Shown here piece after piece: positions 7,476-14,728 of a stretch of 34,929 nt of DNA. The DNA comes from JBBAEV01 sp041655735 (GTDB taxonomy: Bacteria; Bacillota_I; Bacilli_A; RF39; UBA660): positions 1-34,929 of the forward strand of contig JBBAEV010000007.1 of NCBI GenBank assembly GCA_041655735.1, in the 5' to 3' direction. Positions within the stretch are counted from its first letter, which is position 1. Each line of letters begins with the position of its first letter. The position numbers and the translations under genes are program-made. The notes beneath the pieces are model-generated. The model searched no databases. It saw nothing but the letters and a program-made list of their open reading frames with translations, and was not told the origin of the DNA.

Positions 7476-7499
7476 GAGAAGATTTTCTTCTCTTATTTT
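7469..7499. terminator. Bidirectional terminator containing both stop codons
   Basis: Perfect complementary arms AAATAAGAGAAG (7470-7481) and CTTCTCTTATTT (7487-7498) surround a 5-base centre. The pdp stop (7473-7475) lies in one arm and the stop of the minus-strand gene (7493-7495) in the other. A/T runs on each side can serve both directions. Confidence 0.8.
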
Positions 7500-8620
7500 A
7501 TATATTTAACATAATATTCATCAAAAGTAATATTTTCATTATATATTTTAGTTGCAGTTTCTATTCCTACATATCTTAAATGCCATGGTTCAAATTTATA
7601 ACCAGTAATAACTTCTTTACCTTTTGGATATCTAATAATAAATCCATATAAATGAGCATTATTTTTTATCCATGTATATTCATTAGTATCTACAAAATCA
7701 TCCCATTTAGCAGTGGGTGTTTTTATATCTACCGCAAGACCTGTTTGATGTTCTGAATGTCCTGGTCTAGCAGATCTTATATCAGTATCTGCCAATCCAT
7801 ATATACCAAGATAATAATTATATAAATTCAATTGATAATTGTAATCACGATAACTAGATGTCACAAGAATACTAAGTCCTATACTTTTGCTATCTGAACA
7901 TAAATTTGTAAAGGCTTCATTAGCTTCTTTTCTTAAATAAAAAGTACTATCAGAACAGTTCTTACTTATTGTTTGTAAATTGCTAGGTTTATATGTACTT
8001 GGTAATTTATTATATTTATTTACTAATGCTAATATACTAGAAGAATCTTTTATTTCCTTTATTTCTTTATAATAAGGAATATCAGATCCAACATTAACTA
8101 TCGCAATAACTTCATCATAACTTAATTTACTAGTTTCTTTATAACTTAAATAACGCTCTAAATTATTAATGTTAAAATTATCATTTATTATATATCTAGC
8201 TATATCCTCGATATAATCTTTATTAGTAAGTATAGTAATCTCATCTTTTGATAGATACTTAAAAATATTTAATATCTCACTGTCTCTATATCCTGTGCGA
8301 TATAAAGTATTGATATTAGATACAGCTTTATCATCATATTGAACTTCTTTATATACTGATATACAGTTAATATTAAAATCATTATTAGCAAAAGCTTCAT
8401 CTATAACTTCAGAATATAATTTGTTATCTAGTATATAATCAGTCATATCTTTTTCTTTAATAACGACTATAGCTTTATCAGAATAATTTAGTTTACTTAA
8501 TTGTCTGTTTATCATGCAATTTTTATATAAAGAGGTTCCTTTTACTATGAAAAATCCTGCGATCAATAAAATAATTCCTATTACTAATAACAATCTTTTT
8601 GTTCTTATTTTTTTCTTCAT
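7493..8620 (-). CDS. M15B (LdcB/VanY-type) peptidoglycan carboxypeptidase, membrane anchored
   Basis: A 375-residue protein with an N-terminal signal-anchor (RLLLVIGIILLIAGFFIVKG, about 9-28) and an extracytoplasmic catalytic domain in the last 170 residues. Zinc-enzyme motifs of the VanY/LdcB family are clear: SSYRDYNYQ, GHSEHQTGLAVDI (Zn His and Asp), and the final EPWHLRYVG (catalytic Glu and Zn His). It should trim D-alanine from stem peptides, as a D,D- or L,D-carboxypeptidase. The region of about 180 residues between anchor and enzyme (SKDEITILTNKDYIEDIARYI and similar) is helical and unassigned, making this protein longer than plain LdcB. It is divergent from the DacF-like gene, another carboxypeptidase, across 123 bases. 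Confidence 0.88.
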   Translation of the reverse strand: MKKKIRTKRLLLVIGIILLIAGFFIVKGTSLYKNCMINRQLSKLNYSDKAIVVIKEKDMTDYILDNKLYSEVIDEAFANNDFNINCISVYKEVQYDDKAVSNINTLYRTGYRDSEILNIFKYLSKDEITILTNKDYIEDIARYIINDNFNINNLERYLSYKETSKLSYDEVIAIVNVGSDIPYYKEIKEIKDSSSILALVNKYNKLPSTYKPSNLQTISKNCSDSTFYLRKEANEAFTNLCSDSKSIGLSILVTSSYRDYNYQLNLYNYYLGIYGLADTDIRSARPGHSEHQTGLAVDIKTPTAKWDDFVDTNEYTWIKNNAHLYGFIIRYPKGKEVITGYKFEPWHLRYVGIETATKIYNENITFDEYYVKYIK

Positions 8621-8641
8621 GCAATCATCTCTCTTATACTA

Positions 8642-8670
8642 ATTATATTTGTCTATTTAATATTAATCAA
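8642..8670 (-). promoter_or_regulatory. Promoter of the M15 carboxypeptidase gene
   Basis: On the minus strand, TTGATT (8670-8665), a 17-base spacer and TATAAT (8647-8642) lie 22 bases before the start codon. Confidence 0.7.
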
Positions 8671-8686
8671 TTAAAAATACTTTTAT

Positions 8687-8715
8687 TTGACATAAAAATC
8701 ATTTATCAATAACTA
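8687..8715 (+). promoter_or_regulatory. Possible promoter of the dacF-like gene
   Basis: TTGACA (8687-8692), 17 bases and a weak TAACTA (8710-8715). A TATATGCATA stretch overlaps its end and could hold another element. It is divergent from the minus-strand promoter at 8642-8670. Confidence 0.4.
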
Positions 8716-8743
8716 TATGCATATTTATTATTGAGGTGGATTT

Positions 8744-9907
8744 ATGAAGAAGATATTATTAATTGTGTCATTATTATTCATGCCTCTACGTGTATATGCG
8801 GAAGAAGCAGTTGACTTAGCCCCTAATGCGAAGAGTGCTATATTGATTGAAGCTACTACAGGAGAAATTTTATTTCAAAAAAATATTCACGAAAAATTAG
8901 CCCCCGCATCAATGACCAAAATAATGAGTATGTTACTTTTTATTGAAGCTCTTGAAAAAGGCTTAATGAAATGGGATGAATACATAACTATTAGTGAAAA
9001 TGCTGCTGGTATGGGAGGATCCCAAATATTTTTAGAGCCAAATGAAAAGATGTCAGTAACTGATTTATTTAAAGGGATAGCTATAGCTTCCGCTAATGAT
9101 GCAACTTATGCTTTGGCGGAAAGAGTAGCTGGTACCGAAGAAGCATTTGTCAGTAGAATGAATAAAAAGTTAAAAGAATTAGGACTAAAAAATAGCTATT
9201 TTAAAAATTCTACTGGTCTAGATGAAGCTAATCATTATTCAACAGCTTATGATATGGCTATAATGGCTAAAGAATTAGTTAATCATGATAAAGTACTTGA
9301 ATATACTGCTAAATATGAGGATTATTTAAGAGTTAATTCTGATGAAAAATTTTGGTTAGTTAATACTAATCGATTAGTAAGATTTTATCCAGGGGTTGAT
9401 GGCTTAAAAACTGGTTATACTAATGAAGCAGGTTATTGTTTAACTGCTACTATTGAAAAAAATAATATGAGATTAATTGCGGTGGTAATGAAAGAACCAC
9501 AAAGTAGCACAAGAAATACAGAAGTGAGTAGAATGTTAGATTATGGTTTTAATCAATATGAAGTAGAAAGAATATTATCTAAAACTACTGATTTAGGTAA
9601 TATAAGAGTTGACAAAGGAAGTCCTGAATTAGTTGGGATAAATCCTATCCAAAATATAAATGTATTAAACAAAAAAGGTGAAGATAAAAGAAATGTAACT
9701 TATAAAATGAAACTAGACAAAATAAAAGCCCCTATAAAAATAGGCGATAAAATAGGAACCCTTACGATTATTGAAAATAATAATGAAACAATGAAAATAG
9801 ATATTACTGTTAAAGAAGAAGTAAAAAAAGCAGGTTTCTTTACATTATATTTAAGACATATAAAAGATATATTATTAGGGGATATTAAAATAAAAACACA
9901 TTATTAA
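8744..9907 (+). CDS. dacF: D-alanyl-D-alanine carboxypeptidase (S11, DacF/DacA family)
   Basis: A 387-residue penicillin-binding carboxypeptidase with a cleavable signal peptide (KKILLIVSLLFMPLRVYA, cut near residue 19). The three active-site motifs are complete: SMTK (56-59), SAN (116-118) and KTG (222-224). After the catalytic domain comes a PBP5-type beta domain, and the end (FFTLYLRHIKDIL) is amphipathic and fits peripheral membrane attachment. It removes terminal D-Ala from peptidoglycan outside the membrane. Its place upstream of spoIIAA recalls B. subtilis, where dacF is adjacent to spoIIAA and is forespore expressed. Here about 4.5 kb intervene, so dacF is a positional guess and dacA is equally possible on sequence alone. 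The ribosome-binding site is GAGGTGG. Confidence 0.88.
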   Translation: MKKILLIVSLLFMPLRVYAEEAVDLAPNAKSAILIEATTGEILFQKNIHEKLAPASMTKIMSMLLFIEALEKGLMKWDEYITISENAAGMGGSQIFLEPNEKMSVTDLFKGIAIASANDATYALAERVAGTEEAFVSRMNKKLKELGLKNSYFKNSTGLDEANHYSTAYDMAIMAKELVNHDKVLEYTAKYEDYLRVNSDEKFWLVNTNRLVRFYPGVDGLKTGYTNEAGYCLTATIEKNNMRLIAVVMKEPQSSTRNTEVSRMLDYGFNQYEVERILSKTTDLGNIRVDKGSPELVGINPIQNINVLNKKGEDKRNVTYKMKLDKIKAPIKIGDKIGTLTIIENNNETMKIDITVKEEVKKAGFFTLYLRHIKDILLGDIKIKTHY

Positions 9908-9916
9908 TGTGTTTTT
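9892..9916 (+). terminator. Terminator of the dacF-like gene
   Basis: Arms AAAAACACATT (9892-9902) and AATGTGTTTTT (9906-9916) enclose a 3-base loop. The last codons and the stop lie inside the hairpin. Confidence 0.8.
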
Positions 9917-9918
9917 GT

Positions 9919-9946
9919 TTGACATAATTTATATAAATGATAAAAT
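9919..9946 (+). promoter_or_regulatory. Promoter of the 9967 gene
   Basis: TTGACA (9919-9924), 16 bases and TAAAAT (9941-9946) begin two bases after the upstream terminator. TAGGAGG follows at 9954-9960. Confidence 0.7.
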
Positions 9947-9966
9947 AAACATTTAGGAGGAATAAT

Positions 9967-10458
9967 ATGACCATAAATGATATGTTATATTTAATTTTTA
10001 ATAAAAAATCAGGAGAAGCAATAGATAGAAGATCTTTAAAAACATTATTAAAAAATAATAAAAGTGAGCCCATATATCAAGAATACCAGGATTTAATTGT
10101 TACAGAATATAAAGAATTGTTGCCTTATATTAAAGGAATAACAGGAAAGACTTTAATAAATTTCTGTACAACCTATAAAGATGATAGAAAAAGAGGATTA
10201 TTAGCTAAAGATGTTTCTATATTATTTGATGCTTATCAAAAAGATATAAAACCTAGGCAAAATGATTTTATAAGAGATGAATTAACTTCAGAATTAAAAA
10301 AAGTATTACTTGATAATATTTCAGAAGATACCGTTCAATGTTTAGCTGAAACTCCAATGTATGAAGGTATAAAACAACTTTATACTATGATAGAAGAAAT
10401 AAATCCTGTTAAAAAGGACAAAGCTAGAGAAAAAGCGGATGATGGACTGGTTATATAA
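9967..10458 (+). CDS. Uncharacterised soluble protein
   Basis: A 163-residue protein I cannot assign. It begins MTINDMLYLIFNKKSGEAIDRRSLKTLLK and looks mainly helical with mixed charge. There is no signal peptide, transmembrane segment, cysteine cluster or recognisable nucleotide-binding motif. A single-gene unit: strong promoter, consensus TAGGAGG ribosome-binding site and its own terminator point to real and probably good expression. It lies between a cell-wall carboxypeptidase and a DEAD-box helicase, which does not indicate a role. Confidence 0.7.
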   Translation: MTINDMLYLIFNKKSGEAIDRRSLKTLLKNNKSEPIYQEYQDLIVTEYKELLPYIKGITGKTLINFCTTYKDDRKRGLLAKDVSILFDAYQKDIKPRQNDFIRDELTSELKKVLLDNISEDTVQCLAETPMYEGIKQLYTMIEEINPVKKDKAREKADDGLVI

Positions 10459-10485
10459 TAAATCTATCGTTGATAATCTAAACAC

Positions 10486-10517
10486 AAAAAAGATAAATTT
10501 TTAATTATCTTTTTTTT
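10486..10517 (+). terminator. Terminator after the 9967 gene
   Basis: AGATAA (10491-10496) pairs with TTATCT (10505-10510), extended by A-T pairs and followed by a run of eight T's. Confidence 0.75.
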
Positions 10518-10580
10518 ATTAATATAAAGTAATATGGATAAAAACAAATTTTTAACAAATATTATAAATACTTGATTTAA

Positions 10581-10609
10581 TTGACAAAACCAATATATTG
10601 TTGTAAACT
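10581..10609 (+). promoter_or_regulatory. Promoter of the DEAD-box helicase leader
   Basis: TTGACA (10581-10586), exactly 17 bases, TAAACT (10604-10609). Predicted transcription start is about 10616, giving a leader of about 77 bases that includes the hairpin at 10634-10674. Confidence 0.65.
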
Positions 10610-10633
10610 AAATCTAAATTATTAATCGAATTA

Positions 10634-10674
10634 AGAGTAGTTTTATTTAGATTAAATAAAACTGCTCTTTTTTT
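10634..10674 (+). terminator. Leader terminator (attenuator) before the DEAD-box helicase
   Basis: A 15-bp stem pairs 10634-10648 with 10654-10668, with one G-U pair and loop AGATT, and is followed by seven T's (10668-10674). It lies between the promoter at 10581-10609 and the helicase start at 10693, so transcripts must read through it. That is the arrangement of an attenuator. The upstream gene already has its own terminator. Confidence 0.75.
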
Positions 10675-10692
10675 ATGAAAAGAGGAAACAAA

Positions 10693-12153
10693 ATGAAGTT
10701 TAAAGAATTAAATTTAAATCCTAAAATAATAAAAGCTGTAGAAGAAATGGGATTTATTGAAATGATGCCCATTCAAGAGAAAGCCATTCCATTTATTTTA
10801 GAAGGAAAAGATGTAGTAGGTCAAGCTCAAACAGGAACAGGTAAAACTGCTGCTTTTGGAGTGCCAATGTTTGAAAATATTGAAAAAGGTTATATTAATC
10901 ATCTTGTAATGGCACCCACTAGAGAATTAGCTATTCAAATAGTAGATGAGTTAAGGAGAATAGGAAAGTATTATGAAGATGTTAATATTGCTACAATAGT
11001 AGGCGGTATGGATATGAAAAGGCAAATTAATTCATTAAAACAAAATCCACCTATTATTGTCGCAACCCCAGGGAGATTAAATGACTTTTTAAGCAGAAAA
11101 AAACTATCCTTAGCAAAAATTAAAATGTTTGTTGTAGATGAAGTCGATGAAATGTTTAAAGCGGGATTTAAAGAAGAAATAGATGAAATAATAAAATATT
11201 TACCAGAAAAGAAACAAAGTTTATTATTTTCTGCAACGATTTCTCAAAATGTTGAAAATATTGCTAGGGAAACAATGGATGATAGAGTAACTATTAATGT
11301 AAGTTCAAAACAAGAGCCAATTACTAATATAATGCAAGAATGTATTGTTTTAAAAGAAAAAAATAAATTTCCAACATTAACAAAATTACTTGATATTGAC
11401 AAACCTAATCTTGCTATTGTATTTGGGCGTACTAAAAGAAGAGCCGATGAGTTGGGAGAAGCACTTAATAAAGCAGGATATAAAGCTTTATCTCTCCATG
11501 GAGATTTATCTCAATCACAAAGAAATGTTGTTATGAAAAAATTTAGAGGTAATGATGGACATATTTTAGTCGCAACTGATGTAGCAGCTCGTGGTATTGA
11601 TGTTACCGGAGTAACTCATGTTTACAATTTTGATTTACCAGAACAAACAGAATATTATACTCATCGTATTGGAAGAACTGGAAGAGCAGGTTCATTAGGA
11701 AAAGCAATTACTTTTGCTCGCGATAGCGAACTTTCTCATATTGAGCAAATTAAAAAAGATACCAATTCCACCATTAATATTGTCTCGGCTCCTACTATGG
11801 ACAATATAAGAGAAGTTAACAAAGAAAGAATCACGGAATTATTTAAAGATGTTCTAAAAAGATTAGATGTATCAAAGAATAAAGAGCTGGCTAAAAAATT
11901 AATTGATGAATTTAGTGCTGAAAAATTAGTAATGGCTGCTATTGAAATGAATATGCGTAAAGAAAATATTAGTGATATTCAATTAACAGGGGAACCACCA
12001 GTAAAAAACAAAAGAGTAAAATCAGGATATAGTAGATCTAATAAAAGAAATAATCGAAGTTATGAAAAAAGAGGCAAGAAAAATAATCGCAATAGAAAAC
12101 AAAAGAGTAGTAATAGGAAAAATAATAATTATAGTAAAGATAAAAAGAGATAA
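10693..12153 (+). CDS. cshA: DEAD-box ATP-dependent RNA helicase (CshA-like)
   Basis: A 486-residue RNA helicase. Conserved motifs in order: AQTGTGKT (45-52), APTRELA (74-80), TPGR (125-128), DEVD as motif II (149-152, replacing the usual DEAD), SAT, and in the second RecA domain ARGID and HRIGRTGR. The C-terminus is a long basic tail rich in Arg, Lys, Asn and Ser (from about residue 435), suited to RNA binding. Such enzymes unwind RNA in ribosome assembly and RNA decay and often matter in the cold. The start is ATG 10693, preceded by AGAGGA; an in-frame ATG at 10675 directly abuts the leader terminator and has no ribosome-binding site. A leader terminator suggests regulated read-through. cshA rather than cshB or deaD is the best guess. 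Confidence 0.92.
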   Translation: MKFKELNLNPKIIKAVEEMGFIEMMPIQEKAIPFILEGKDVVGQAQTGTGKTAAFGVPMFENIEKGYINHLVMAPTRELAIQIVDELRRIGKYYEDVNIATIVGGMDMKRQINSLKQNPPIIVATPGRLNDFLSRKKLSLAKIKMFVVDEVDEMFKAGFKEEIDEIIKYLPEKKQSLLFSATISQNVENIARETMDDRVTINVSSKQEPITNIMQECIVLKEKNKFPTLTKLLDIDKPNLAIVFGRTKRRADELGEALNKAGYKALSLHGDLSQSQRNVVMKKFRGNDGHILVATDVAARGIDVTGVTHVYNFDLPEQTEYYTHRIGRTGRAGSLGKAITFARDSELSHIEQIKKDTNSTINIVSAPTMDNIREVNKERITELFKDVLKRLDVSKNKELAKKLIDEFSAEKLVMAAIEMNMRKENISDIQLTGEPPVKNKRVKSGYSRSNKRNNRSYEKRGKKNNRNRKQKSSNRKNNNYSKDKKR

Positions 12154-12170
12154 TTTTAATTATCTTTTTT
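12147..12170 (+). terminator. Terminator of the helicase gene
   Basis: An AGATAATT/AATTATCT self-complementary region overlaps the stop codon and is followed by six T's. Confidence 0.6.
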
Positions 12171-12181
12171 GTTTTAATATA

Positions 12182-12190
12182 TGATATAAT
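12182..12190 (+). promoter_or_regulatory. Extended -10 promoter of the GNAT gene
   Basis: TGATATAAT, 24 bases before the start codon. The ribosome-binding site AAGGTGATG follows. Confidence 0.6.
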
Positions 12191-12213
12191 TTGTTTAGAA
12201 TAAGGTGATGTAA

Positions 12214-12657
12214 ATGAATAGAGTTTTAAGTAATATAACTATTAGAAGTGTGAAAAAAGAAGATTATAACCAAATAATTAATCTTTTTAATTCGCTTAGT
12301 GATGAAGATAAAAAATATCTTGCCTTAAAAAGTAAAATAAGTCTTATTAAGCAAATGATAAAAAAAGAATCCCATTGTTATGTTGCTTGTATTGGTGACA
12401 AAGTAATAGGATTTCTTCGTGAAAGTGGAAGATCTAATGGTTTCTCTTTGCTTGAAGAACTTGTTTTAGATCATCATTATAGAAGTTTAGGTATCGCATC
12501 TTTAATGCTTGAATATTATCATAATAACTTTAATAAGAATATCGCAAAAACTAATGCTAAAAATATTAAGATGATTTCATTATTAAAAAAATATAATTAT
12601 ATTCCACAAAATCGTGATGCGTTAAGAATAATAAATTGGCAGCGATTAGATAATTAA
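12214..12657 (+). CDS. GNAT-family N-acetyltransferase
   Basis: A 147-residue acyltransferase. It opens with a typical GNAT first strand (ITIRSVKKEDYNQIINLFNSL), followed by YVACIGDKVIGFLRE and ELVLDHHYRSLGIASLML (about 89-106). The last matches motif A, in which R/QxxGxG/A binds acetyl-CoA; here it reads RSLGIA. The C-terminal part (NIKMISLLKKYNYIPQ) is the usual beta-alpha end. The substrate is unknown. The gene has its own promoter. No clear terminator lies in the 61 bases before the surface-protein gene, so the two may be co-transcribed. Confidence 0.85.
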   Translation: MNRVLSNITIRSVKKEDYNQIINLFNSLSDEDKKYLALKSKISLIKQMIKKESHCYVACIGDKVIGFLRESGRSNGFSLLEELVLDHHYRSLGIASLMLEYYHNNFNKNIAKTNAKNIKMISLLKKYNYIPQNRDALRIINWQRLDN

Positions 12658-12681
12658 AAAAGGAAATAAACAAATAATAAA

Positions 12682-12742
12682 AGAAGATATTAGTAATCAC
12701 ATAGAAAGGAACATTCCTATGAAAAAATTACTAATATTTTTT
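12682..12742 (+). promoter_or_regulatory. Long-range stem enclosing the ribosome-binding site of the 12719 gene
   Basis: ATATTAGTAAT (12687-12697) is perfectly complementary to ATTACTAATAT (12727-12737), which lies in codons 3-7. The pairing extends to 16 bp with two G-U pairs. The AAAGGA site and the start codon fall in the 29-base loop, where AGGA and TCCT can also pair. A translational control element is possible. Confidence 0.4.
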
Positions 12743-14278
12743 ATTTTGCTTTTAATGCCTAATACTATATACGCTGAAGAAATATATTATTCAAATTATA
12801 GTGATTTTAGTCCTTGGCAAGAAACTCCTATTGAATCTAATGAATTAACTAATGTAGAGATAGAAACTAGATATCACTGGTATAAAAATATAAGAGTAAA
12901 TGATAATTATTATATTGAAGGATTAAATAATTCATTATTTGTTCATAAAGATAATGATGATTATATTGAAACAAATTGGAGTGAATGGGATATAATTTAT
13001 CCTGGAGAAGTATTAAATCGTACAATTGAGAAAGAGGCTATATATCGTTATCGCTATATGAAAGATATTAGATATATACATATATATGATGTTTATGGTA
13101 GTTATGATGCTTTTAGAATACCAGAGATAAAAATATATTCTGATTCTTATAAAATAGACTACAACACTACTTGTACTGGCTGTAGTTCAACATTTAGTAG
13201 TTATATAAAAAATAATAAGATTAATGAAAATAAGTCGTATATTAATAATGGCGGTTATTTAATAATTGATTTAAAAAATAATTATAGTATTGATAGTTTG
13301 AAAATAGATTTATATTTATATGATAGGGGAACTAACAAGAAGAAATTTAAAATTGCATTGACGAAAAATAAAAGTACCACTAGTAAACAATATATGTATA
13401 AAAATATAGCGTTAAATTTTAAAAGTAAAGAATTAGAACCAAATCACTATTCTTATACAATGAATGAATCTTGGATCAAAGAACCAGAATGGGATGCTTA
13501 TAAAATAACTAAAAAAGAAATTTTACCAACTTATTATAGACAAGTTATAACATGTCCTGAATATCGTTATAAAGATAAATTATATATGTATTATAAGTTA
13601 GAAAAAGAATATATTGATGGTTATCTATTTGAAGCACCTGATTTAAATTATTTAAAAGATGAAGAAGATAAGATCAAATACTATCGTTATCAAACAAGAG
13701 AAAAAGTAGTTTTACCGGATAATATTGTTATTACTATAAAAGATTATAACCTTTTAGATTATATTGACACCGCGTTTACAAAAGATAATATTAATGTTAA
13801 TCATAATATTAATATTAATACTAATGGTACTTATCAGGTTAATTATATATTACCCTTTGATAATCTAGTAATTACTAAGGAAGTAGTTGTCGATATTGAA
13901 GAAAATAAAATTAATGATGTTGTTGAAGATCAAAACAAATCTGAAAATACAATAGAACAACCCAAAGAAAAAACAGATGAACTATCAGATAATGATAGTA
14001 AAGAAGAAGGGGAAAAAATAAAACTAGTTTTTGATGATAATAAACCAATAAAAGTAATTGATAAAAAGAGATCACCTATAAATATAGAAGAAACAAATAA
14101 ACTAAAAGAAAATAATATATTAACAAATCCTAATAAAGAATCTTTAATAGTTTATCATAAGAAAGAAGATAATAAAAAACCATTTATATTAAGTCTTAAT
14201 TTATATTTATATATTTATATAATAGTGGGAATAATTGTATTAATAATACTATTTAGAAAGTTTTTTATAAGATATTAA
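12719..14278 (+). CDS. Uncharacterised exported protein with C-terminal membrane anchor
   Basis: A 519-residue protein with a cleavable signal peptide (KKLLIFFILLLMPNTIYA, cut near residue 19) and one C-terminal transmembrane helix (YLYIYIIVGIIVLIILF) followed by a basic end, so most of it lies outside the membrane. The N-terminal half has diverged repeats rich in Trp and Tyr: SDFSPWQE...ETRYHWYK, ETNWSEWD...AIYRYRY, and EPEWDAYK...CPEYRYK. Between 345 and 395 a segment (ITIKDYNLLDYIDTAF ... TYQVNYILPFDN) resembles bacterial Ig-like surface domains. A charged linker (about 395-480) leads to the anchor. No catalytic motif or LPxTG signal is seen. It lies before spoIIAA, so a sporulation or envelope role is possible but unproven. 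Confidence 0.75.
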   Translation: MKKLLIFFILLLMPNTIYAEEIYYSNYSDFSPWQETPIESNELTNVEIETRYHWYKNIRVNDNYYIEGLNNSLFVHKDNDDYIETNWSEWDIIYPGEVLNRTIEKEAIYRYRYMKDIRYIHIYDVYGSYDAFRIPEIKIYSDSYKIDYNTTCTGCSSTFSSYIKNNKINENKSYINNGGYLIIDLKNNYSIDSLKIDLYLYDRGTNKKKFKIALTKNKSTTSKQYMYKNIALNFKSKELEPNHYSYTMNESWIKEPEWDAYKITKKEILPTYYRQVITCPEYRYKDKLYMYYKLEKEYIDGYLFEAPDLNYLKDEEDKIKYYRYQTREKVVLPDNIVITIKDYNLLDYIDTAFTKDNINVNHNININTNGTYQVNYILPFDNLVITKEVVVDIEENKINDVVEDQNKSENTIEQPKEKTDELSDNDSKEEGEKIKLVFDDNKPIKVIDKKRSPINIEETNKLKENNILTNPNKESLIVYHKKEDNKKPFILSLNLYLYIYIIVGIIVLIILFRKFFIRY

Positions 14279-14372
14279 CTATTATTGTATTATTAATCTT
14301 TTAACTAGTTTTGTCGATTTCAACATTACTAAAAAAAGATATGTTAATTTTATGAAACAAGGAGGATAATAA

Positions 14373-14720
14373 ATGCTTGATATCGATATTGAATTTAGAA
14401 AAGGAATATTGTTTGTGAGATTAGGAGGAGTATTAGATATAAGTAGTTCAAATAAATTAAATGAAGAATTAATCCCCATATTAAAAGATAATGGAATTAA
14501 ATATTTAGTATTTAATATAGAAAATCTTAATTATATTGATTTAGATGGTATTAATTCTCTTAAACAAAAATATAATATTATTTCAAATAATAAAGGACAA
14601 ATATTAGTGTGTGGAATAAAAAACGGATTAGTAAAACAACGTATTGATAATAGTAGTTTATTTAATTATATGTTTGAAACAAGCAATGAACTTGCGGCTT
14701 TTAATATCATAAATTTATAG
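14373..14720 (+). CDS. spoIIAA: Anti-sigma-F factor antagonist SpoIIAA, phospho-acceptor serine missing
   Basis: A 115-residue STAS-domain protein that matches SpoIIAA along its length: FVRLGGVLD near the start (14-22), LVFNIENLNYID (45-56), and GQILVCGIKNGLVKQRIDNSSLF. In classical sporulation, unphosphorylated SpoIIAA releases sigma-F from SpoIIAB, and SpoIIAB inactivates it by phosphorylating Ser58 in the DSSG motif. Here the motif reads Asp56-Leu57-Asp58-Gly59, so both serines are gone and the phospho-acceptor position is Leu. The next gene, 8 bases downstream, is sigF; spoIIAB is absent from the operon. The ribosome-binding site AGGAGG is strong. The family call is firm; how this variant acts is open. 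A general STAS antagonist is less likely given the context. Confidence 0.9.
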   Translation: MLDIDIEFRKGILFVRLGGVLDISSSNKLNEELIPILKDNGIKYLVFNIENLNYIDLDGINSLKQKYNIISNNKGQILVCGIKNGLVKQRIDNSSLFNYMFETSNELAAFNIINL

Positions 14721-14728
14721 GTGATAAT

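Noticed and set aside
14279..14372. Sigma-H or sigma-F promoter before spoIIAA
   Set aside because: No match to known consensus boxes was found; transcription may begin further upstream.
14721..14728. Search for a missed or frameshifted spoIIAB
   Set aside because: Only 8 bases lie between spoIIAA and sigF, so no remnant can be hidden there. The sequence downstream of sigF is fully used by spoVA genes.
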